From: an uncultured Dehalococcoidia bacterium
GTDB lineage: Bacteria > Chloroflexota > Dehalococcoidia > Lucifugimonadales > UBA3495
NCBI GenBank assembly: GCA_958295765.1
Contig: CATQHB010000002.1
Coordinates: forward strand, 942,091 to 1,006,090
Direction: 5' to 3'
Length of the DNA stretch: 64,000 nt
The stretch's first letter is position 1. Each line of letters starts with the position of its first letter. Below the pieces are notes generated by a model that saw nothing but the letters and a program-made list of their open reading frames with translations, made no database searches and was not told where the DNA came from. This document shows, piece by piece, positions 58,492-64,000 of this stretch. The translations under genes and the position numbers were made by a program.

Positions 58492-59466
58492 ATGACTGAC
58501 CCCACCATCATAACCGACGCGCCTAACCTGGTTGCCTTGCTGTCCACCGCCGACCAGTCCCCGTCGGGCTTGGTTGACCGCGCCCGGGGCGTAATCCTGG
58601 GGTTGGCGGCGGGCAACTTGCTGGGCTTGCCAGTGGAGGGCGACCCGTCCGATTTTATTGCCGACCAGTACCCCGACGGCGTTACGGAAATTGATTCAGC
58701 GGAACAGTTTCGGCCTATGGATGATGACCTGGCGCAGGCGGTGGAGTTGGGGGAGGCGCTGTTGGGCGGCGGCGATTACGTTGCGGACTTTGCCCAACGG
58801 CTGGTGCGCTGGCGGCGGGAAAACGGGCGGGGGATTGGCAATACCACCAACGCCGTTATTAACCTGCTGGAGCAGGGTCACCAGCCGCCGGAAGCCGCCC
58901 GCCGCATCTACGCGCGTAACCAGATTGCCCCCAACGGCGGGCTGATGCGTTGCGCTCCGATAGCTTTGGCCCGCCATTCCAACCCTGCTTTGCTGGTCAA
59001 GGACAGCGCCGCCACCTGCGCCGTTACTCACTATGCCCCAACCTGCCAATGGTCTTGCATCATCCTGAATACCGCCATCGCTTTGCTGCTGAAGGGAGTT
59101 ACCCCGTCAGTGAAGGAGTTGGCGGAGGCCGCCGTTGCCGACGGCGCGCCGGCCGAGGTGCGGGAGTGGATGATGGCGGTGGGCGATGATATTGGCGACT
59201 TGCCCCTGGATGATGGACTTATCGGCCATACCCTGTTGTGCTTGCAGGCCGGGATTTGGGCCTGGCAGACGCCGTTGAATTTTGAGGATGCCCTGGCGCC
59301 GGTGGTCAGCGCCGGCGGCGATACCGATACCAACGGGGCGGTGGCCGGCGCCGTGCTGGGGGCGCGCTACGGCACAGCAGCCATACCGCAACGCTGGCTG
59401 AACTGCCTGCCCCAACGGGAGCGTTTGGAAAGTCTGGCCGATGACCTGCTGGCCGCCGCCCCTTAA
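58492..59466 (+). CDS. ADP-ribosylglycohydrolase (DraG-like)
   Basis: 324 residues. RARGVILGLAAGNLLGLP, MDDDLAQA, GNTTNAV, NGGLMRCAPIA and GGDTDTNGAV give the binuclear Mg site of DraG-type enzymes that remove ADP-ribose from proteins or nucleic acids. Coupled to the phosphatase. No ADP-ribosyltransferase is seen in the window, so the modification source is elsewhere or comes from phage. Confidence 0.9.
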   Translation: MTDPTIITDAPNLVALLSTADQSPSGLVDRARGVILGLAAGNLLGLPVEGDPSDFIADQYPDGVTEIDSAEQFRPMDDDLAQAVELGEALLGGGDYVADFAQRLVRWRRENGRGIGNTTNAVINLLEQGHQPPEAARRIYARNQIAPNGGLMRCAPIALARHSNPALLVKDSAATCAVTHYAPTCQWSCIILNTAIALLLKGVTPSVKELAEAAVADGAPAEVREWMMAVGDDIGDLPLDDGLIGHTLLCLQAGIWAWQTPLNFEDALAPVVSAGGDTDTNGAVAGAVLGARYGTAAIPQRWLNCLPQRERLESLADDLLAAAP

Positions 59467-59487
59467 AGACGGCGGCCTTTCCCTCCC

Positions 59488-59516
59488 CCCTTCGTGCCTC
59501 TTCGTGCCCCTTCGTG
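59488..59516. repeat. CCTTCGTG tandem repeat between convergent genes
   Basis: CCCTTCGTGCC, TCTTCGTGCC and CCTTCGTGG units in direct order. Confidence 0.7.
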
Positions 59517-59531
59517 GATAACCCCCCCGGC

Positions 59532-62156
59532 CTACCCGAACCGGCCGGCCAACTCCCCCCGGTTCAGTTCCAGCCACTTTGCGTTGAGCCGGATGCGCTC
59601 CAGGGCCTGGCGGATGGTGCGCTCGGCGGCCGGGGCCGGGTGTTCCTGGAAGAACGTCTCCACCTCGGTCAGCTTGGCGGCGTCCACGAAGTTGCTGCAA
59701 ATGGAAACCAGGCGCATCAGCCCGAACCCGCCATCGCCATAGCGCCGGTCGAACTCGCCCCAGTTGTCCTGGACAAACTGCCAGGCTAGTTGCCGCCCCC
59801 GCAGGTTGGCGGCCACGGCGGTTATCACCGTGATGGTGTCCTGGGAGCGCACCGCGTCGGTCAGGGCGCGCCGCAGGGTCTCTTGCAGCAGTTCCGGCTG
59901 GGTAAAGCGGGCCATGGCAATCAGGAGCCGAATCTTTTCCTCCTGCAAGTCCGTGCCGGCCTCCAGCGCCCACAGTTGTTCGTAGGTGTTGGCGTCGCCG
60001 TTCTGGGCCGCCAGGCTGAACACCAGCCCCCGCAGGTCGGGGTGCAGCGTGGCGGCGTCTTTCCGGTAGGCGTCGAACCGTTCGGTAGCCTGGGCCAGAA
60101 ACTCGGCGTCCCCGTAGCTACCCACCTGGCTCAGCACCGTGCTGCGGAGCAGGGCGTCCAGGTGTCCCTCGCCGCTTTGGGCCGCCCAGCCAATCCGCCG
60201 GGCCGCCGGGCGGAACAGCTCCCGGGCAAAGGCCCGGTAGTTTTCGTGGTACGGCTCATCGGCCACCAGCAGCTCAATGTCCCGCAGGTTGCTCGCCAGG
60301 TCGCTCCATACTGAGGCGTCATCCTCATTTTCGTAGGCCCCGGCCAGGTCCAGGAACTGGGTAACCGGCAGCAGGCCGGCCTTGGACAGGGCGTAGGCAT
60401 CGTTCTGGACGCCCAGCCGGTCGGTGGCCGGCAGGGTCAGGGCGTTGACCGCCGGAATCAGCCGCCGCCAGTCCTCTTGAGCGTAATTCACCCGGAAGAA
60501 CCCGGTCTGCTGCGGGTTCACCTTGAACCAGCCTTCGGCCCCGGCCGGCCGGGCCAGCCGCAGCCGGGTCTGGGGACGGTCCATAACTATGGATTCGGTC
60601 GATTCGGCGCCGTCGCTGTCGCCGCCGCCGCTTTGGGCCACCCCCACCGGCACCTGCCAGACCGGCGGTTCCGATTCCGATTCCGGCGTTGTCTCCGGCT
60701 CCCCCAGCAGGTTGTCATAGACAAAGCGTTCCTGAGACAGGGCCAGTTCCAGATGGTCGGCGGCCGGCTGGGTTTCCACCCGCAGCACCGGGTAGCCCAT
60801 CTGCCCGGTCCAGGTGTTCATAATGGCGGTTACCGGCTGTTGCGAGGCCTCCTCCAGGGCGGCCCACAGGTGTTCGGTGCGGGCGTTGGCGTACTGATTG
60901 GCGTCCAGGTACTGGTGCAGGCCCTGGCGAAAGACCTCCGGGGTCAGGAATTGTTCCAGCATCCGAATGACCGATGCGCCCTTGCTGTAGCTGATCGCGT
61001 CAAAAAGCTGGCTGATCTCCGCCGGGTCTTTCACCTCCTGCTCAATGGGGTGGGAGTTTTTCAGCCCGTCCAGGCTCAAGGCCCGGTTGGTGTCCATATT
61101 CACGAACTGGGTCCACATCTGCCAGTCCGGGAAGGCCCAATCCGTGGCCTTGGTGCCCATCCAGGAGGCAAAACTTTCGTTCAGCCACAGGTCATCCCAC
61201 CATTCCATCGTAACCAGGTCGCCGAACCACATGTGGGCCATTTCGTGGGCCACCACCTCGGCCACTCGCTGCCGGGTGCCGGCCGAGGAGTTTTCCGGGT
61301 CCACCAGCAGGGCCGTTTCCCGGTAGGTGATGGCCCCCCAATTCTCCATCGCGCCGGCGGCAAAGTCGGGTATGGCGATGTGATCCAGCTTTGCCAGGGG
61401 ATAGGGGATGCCGAAGTAATCGTTGAAAAAGGACAGCATCCGCGCCGAGGTTTCCAGGGCAAAGCGGCCCTGCTCCTCCTTGCCCCGGGTAGTCCAGACC
61501 GCGACCCGGGTATTGTTGACCGCCTCCTGCTCAATGGAGGTCAAGTCGCCGATTATAAAAGCCATCAGGTAGGTGGACATCACCGGGGTTTGGGCGAACA
61601 TCACCGACTTGTAGCCGGCGTCCAGCCCGGCCTGGTCGATTATCGGCGTGTTGGATACGGCGACCAGATTGGCCGGTATGTTCAGGGTCAACTGAAAGGT
61701 AGCCTTGCAGGACGGCTCATCCCAGCAGGGGAAGGCCCGGCGGGCGTCGGTGGCCTCAAATTGAGTGGTCGCCAGGTAGCTGACCTCCCCCTCCGGGTTG
61801 ACGTACTGGCTGCGGTAAAAGCCCCGCAGCTTGTCATTAAGGACGCCGGTAAAGGGCAACTCCAGTTGGGCCGGCCCCGGACTGATCGGGTCGGCGAAGG
61901 ACAGGGTCGCCGTCTCCCGCTCCGCGTCCAGGGTGATGGCGGCAGCGCGGGCGCTGCGCCCGTCCTTAGTCAGAGTGGCCGAGTGGATTTGCAGTTCGTC
62001 GGCGTTGAGGACAATCTCGGAAGTAGTTTCCGCGATCGTAATGTCGATAGTTTCCAGGCCGGTGAAGGTGAAGTTAGCCAAATCCGGCTGCAAAGTAATC
62101 CGGTAACTAACGGGGCGAACAGTAGCGGGCAGGACAACGGCATCGGTGGTGGGCAT
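59532..62156 (-). CDS. pepN: aminopeptidase N (M1 zinc metallopeptidase)
   Basis: 874 residues. GAMENWG exopeptidase motif and HEMAHMWFGD ... NESFA (HEXXH-x18-E) bind substrate and zinc. The N-terminal beta-saddle and the C-terminal ERAP1-like helical domain are present, at the full length of the M1 family. No signal peptide, so cytosolic peptide breakdown is likely, alongside PepC at 16800. GGAGGAA lies 8 bases before the ATG. Confidence 0.94.
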   Translation of the reverse strand: MPTTDAVVLPATVRPVSYRITLQPDLANFTFTGLETIDITIAETTSEIVLNADELQIHSATLTKDGRSARAAAITLDAERETATLSFADPISPGPAQLELPFTGVLNDKLRGFYRSQYVNPEGEVSYLATTQFEATDARRAFPCWDEPSCKATFQLTLNIPANLVAVSNTPIIDQAGLDAGYKSVMFAQTPVMSTYLMAFIIGDLTSIEQEAVNNTRVAVWTTRGKEEQGRFALETSARMLSFFNDYFGIPYPLAKLDHIAIPDFAAGAMENWGAITYRETALLVDPENSSAGTRQRVAEVVAHEMAHMWFGDLVTMEWWDDLWLNESFASWMGTKATDWAFPDWQMWTQFVNMDTNRALSLDGLKNSHPIEQEVKDPAEISQLFDAISYSKGASVIRMLEQFLTPEVFRQGLHQYLDANQYANARTEHLWAALEEASQQPVTAIMNTWTGQMGYPVLRVETQPAADHLELALSQERFVYDNLLGEPETTPESESEPPVWQVPVGVAQSGGGDSDGAESTESIVMDRPQTRLRLARPAGAEGWFKVNPQQTGFFRVNYAQEDWRRLIPAVNALTLPATDRLGVQNDAYALSKAGLLPVTQFLDLAGAYENEDDASVWSDLASNLRDIELLVADEPYHENYRAFARELFRPAARRIGWAAQSGEGHLDALLRSTVLSQVGSYGDAEFLAQATERFDAYRKDAATLHPDLRGLVFSLAAQNGDANTYEQLWALEAGTDLQEEKIRLLIAMARFTQPELLQETLRRALTDAVRSQDTITVITAVAANLRGRQLAWQFVQDNWGEFDRRYGDGGFGLMRLVSICSNFVDAAKLTEVETFFQEHPAPAAERTIRQALERIRLNAKWLELNRGELAGRFG

Positions 62157-62273
62157 AGGGAGTTCCTCCGGGCAATTAAGGGTTGGCGTTTAGTCTTTCG
62201 GTTTAGTCGGTTTGGGATGTAGTTTACCATAAAAGCGGGCGGGTGTTGGGCCTTGCCCGGTAGGAACTGATGC

Positions 62274-62279
62274 TATAAT
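62274..62279 (+). promoter_or_regulatory. -10 box of the AbrB-like gene
   Basis: TATAAT with only a weak TTGCCC at 15-base spacing upstream. The ATG 62314 follows 35 bases later. Confidence 0.4.
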
Positions 62280-62313
62280 GCTTTACAACGTGATTGGAGC
62301 CTGGAGGAAAGCA

Positions 62314-62853
62314 ATGGACACCGTAGCTGAGGGTGAATTTGACCGGTCTCAACTGCTGCCCGAGGACGGCTTGAAGGTAGAGCCGTCCGAAACCCCGGAG
62401 GATTCTAAACCGCCGGAACCGGAAATAGCCATATTGACCTCCGGGAAATTGTTGATTATCCCGGAGTCCGTTTATGCCGATTTCCCGGGGGTAAAAGGCT
62501 TTAAGGTTGACCGGGAAAAGGGAAGGATTGTTCTTACGCCCATTCGGGATGCAGTAGTAGTGCCGGTAATTCCCGGTAAGGCGCTGACTATTCCCGAGGA
62601 AGTCATCGCCCAATACAAGGACATTGACTCCTTTGAGGTGAGGATTGAAGGCCAGCGGATTATCCTTGAACCGATGCGGGACGGGCAGTTTGTTCGTACT
62701 GCTGAGGAGTTGCCGGCTATTGATGAAATACGCCGCCATATCGCGGCCCAGGGTATAGCGGAGCAGGATGTAGCTGACGCCGTAAAGTGGGCGCGGGCCA
62801 GGAGACGCAGATTCCGCCGTTGCCGGCCCGCCGGCAGGCCCGGACTTTCTTAA
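62314..62853 (+). CDS. AbrB/SpoVT-like antitoxin-type protein without toxin
   Basis: 179 residues from ATG 62314 (GGAGGAAAG upstream). Two swapped-hairpin-like segments are visible: KLLIIPESVYADF and KALTIPEEVIAQY followed by RIILEPMRDGQF. The C-terminal AEQDVADAVKWARARRRR helix is typical of antitoxins that sit before a PIN toxin gene. No PIN toxin follows; instead an LRR lipoprotein starts 16 bases later. The basic C-terminal tail (RRRRFRRCRPAGR) is unusual and may mark a junction. Confidence 0.65.
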   Translation: MDTVAEGEFDRSQLLPEDGLKVEPSETPEDSKPPEPEIAILTSGKLLIIPESVYADFPGVKGFKVDREKGRIVLTPIRDAVVVPVIPGKALTIPEEVIAQYKDIDSFEVRIEGQRIILEPMRDGQFVRTAEELPAIDEIRRHIAAQGIAEQDVADAVKWARARRRRFRRCRPAGRPGLS

Positions 62854-62869
62854 ATCAAGGAGCACTTAA

Positions 62870-64000
62870 ATGCCCGGAATGTTACTCCACCGCCGAGTTT
62901 TACCCCGTGTTTGCGCCTTTGCATTACTGCTGCTAACCCTGGCCCTGCTACTGGCTTGTAGTTCCACGGAGCCGGTTGTTGACCCCCAACCGGAACCAGC
63001 CGCGCCGGAAGTCCCGGCCGCCCCTGATTCCACCGCCAGCGATGTCGCCCCGGTAACTGCGGAAAGCACCCCGGCAATGCCGGCCGTCACGCCGGTAACC
63101 GACCAAGTTGCCGCAGTGCCTACCGCTACTCCCGAGTCTGTCGCGCCGGTGCCTACTCCCTCGCCCGTAGCCGCTGTACCTACTGCAACGCCGATACCCA
63201 CGCCAACCCCAGTGCCTACACCGTCCCCCGCTGAAAGGGACCGGGCGGCTCTGACCGCCTTTTACAACGCCACCGGTGGCCCCAGGTGGGGAGACAAGAC
63301 TAACTGGCTGACCCAGCGACCAATTGGCGAATGGTATGGTGTTACCACTAACGACAGTGGCGAAGTCATTAAGCTGGACCTCCGCAATAACCAGTTAAGC
63401 GGGGATATACCGGGAGAGTTGGGCAACCTGTCCGACCTTACCGAGTTGTACCTAGACTATAACGATTTGAGTGGGGATATACCGGTGGAGTTGGGCAACC
63501 TGTCCAGCCTTGCTTGGCTGTACCTCAGCCGAAACCAGTTGAGCGGGGAGATACCGGCGGAGTTGGGCAACCTGTCCAACCTTACATTGCTGAACCTCAG
63601 CCGAAACCAGTTGAGCGGGGAGATACCGGCGGAGTTGGGCAACTTGACCAACCTTACTATCCTGCGTCTTAACGGGAACCAGTTGAGCGGGGAGATACCG
63701 GCGGAGTTGGGCAACCTGTCCGACCTTGTTTGGCTGTACCTCAGCCGAAACCAGTTGAGCGGGGAGATACCGGGGGAGTTAGGCAACTTGTCCAACCTTA
63801 TCCAACTGAACCTCCGCGATAACCAGTTGCGCAGGGAGATACCCGGGGAATTGGGCAACTTGTCCAACCTTACAGTGCTGGGCCTCAGCGGAAACCAGTT
63901 GAGCGGGGAGATACCGAGGGAGCTGAGCAACTTGTCCAACCTTACAACGTTGTACCTCGGCGGGAACCGGTTGAGCAGAGAAATACCGACGGAATTGGGC
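62870..64000 (+). CDS. LRR lipoprotein without C tract, truncated by window end
   Basis: 377 codons to the window edge, no stop reached. MPGMLLHRRVLPRVCAFALL with lipobox LLAC (Cys30) aligns with the other two LRR proteins, but the homopolymer is replaced by CTCCACCGC, so the start is fixed in frame. A Pro/Thr linker (about 35-125), a W-GVTT cap (about 128-165) and at least nine leucine-rich repeats of the LSGEIPAELGNL type follow. AAGGAGCAC lies upstream. It is 16 bases after the antitoxin-like gene, so probably co-transcribed with it. It shows what the phase-variable genes looked like before tract growth, or after loss. Confidence 0.85.
   Translation, partial: MPGMLLHRRVLPRVCAFALLLLTLALLLACSSTEPVVDPQPEPAAPEVPAAPDSTASDVAPVTAESTPAMPAVTPVTDQVAAVPTATPESVAPVPTPSPVAAVPTATPIPTPTPVPTPSPAERDRAALTAFYNATGGPRWGDKTNWLTQRPIGEWYGVTTNDSGEVIKLDLRNNQLSGDIPGELGNLSDLTELYLDYNDLSGDIPVELGNLSSLAWLYLSRNQLSGEIPAELGNLSNLTLLNLSRNQLSGEIPAELGNLTNLTILRLNGNQLSGEIPAELGNLSDLVWLYLSRNQLSGEIPGELGNLSNLIQLNLRDNQLRREIPGELGNLSNLTVLGLSGNQLSGEIPRELSNLSNLTTLYLGGNRLSREIPTELG

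Noticed and set aside
1-64000. tRNA or rRNA genes
   Set aside because: GGTTCGA-like words occur, but they belong to the repeat family with TTCGACAAGCTC and do not form a cloverleaf; no rRNA signature was seen.

Overview
This 64-kb window looks like a chromosomal segment of a GC-rich, free-living or host-associated bacterium, most likely a member of the Chloroflexota (SAR202/Dehalococcoidia-like). That placement is an inference from gene content and from the dense families of short palindromic repeats; there is no rRNA or marker gene to prove it. No rRNA, tRNA, CRISPR array, integrase or recognisable transposase was seen. Most genes have clear Shine-Dalgarno sites, and TTG or GTG starts occur several times.

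Layout. 1-1068: 3' part of serA. 1101-3529: restriction-modification pair. 3749-9046: ketopantoate-reductase-like enzyme, NYN ribonuclease with an attenuator-like leader, unknown protein, MoxR/ChlI-type AAA+ ATPase, amidohydrolase. 9119-11132: a cassette made of promoter, LRR lipoprotein with an 18-base C tract that leaves it out of frame, and a 39-residue membrane peptide. 11322-13813: coupled glutamine-amidotransferase-like and ThDP enzymes. 13867-18155: two small coiled-coil/membrane proteins, cysteine desulfurase, a lone PD-(D/E)XK-like protein, and a C1-type aminopeptidase. 18519-22937: defence-type island (RusA-like resolvase, nuclease-HEPN fusion, methyltransferase, restriction endonuclease, MNT-HEPN fusion). 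23060-27582: dienelactone hydrolase, then an opposite-strand operon of a GrpE-like coiled-coil protein, an Hsp70-like ATPase and a zinc-ribbon protein. 27735-30257: T-box leader, ilvB and an HTH protein. 30299-31790: a composite tandem array of palindromes. 31833-34267: two methyltransferases and panD behind a long unexplained leader. 35082-40416: N-acyl-D-amino-acid deacylase-like enzyme, crotonase and two family III CoA-transferases, separated by repeats. 41089-43676: GLUG-repeat surface protein with a C13 tract, bracketed by inverted repeats. 44235-46493: two D-threonine-aldolase-like paralogues. 46701-48889: second LRR lipoprotein/membrane protein cassette, here in frame with a C25 tract. 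49163-52244: racemase-family protein, prokaryotic viperin with a ribbon-helix-helix (RHH) gene, and a divergent RHH-domain gene. 52233-55769: metH. 55911-59466: DUF262 protein, HEPN protein, tyrosine/dual-specificity phosphatase and ADP-ribosylglycohydrolase. 59532-62156: pepN. 62314-64000: AbrB-like antitoxin without a toxin, then a third LRR lipoprotein cut by the window end.

How it fits together. Core metabolism (Ser, Met, branched-chain amino acids, pantothenate precursor, Fe-S sulfur supply, peptide breakdown) alternates with accessory modules. Two themes stand out. One is a surface-variation system: related lipoproteins and a GLUG protein that share a homopolymeric C tract just after the start codon, so tract length would switch translation on or off. 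The other is several antiviral or conflict modules: viperin, two restriction systems, HEPN and MNT-HEPN proteins, DUF262-HEPN, and an Hsp70/GrpE-like operon. Several of these modules look less GC-rich than their neighbours, which suggests transfer.
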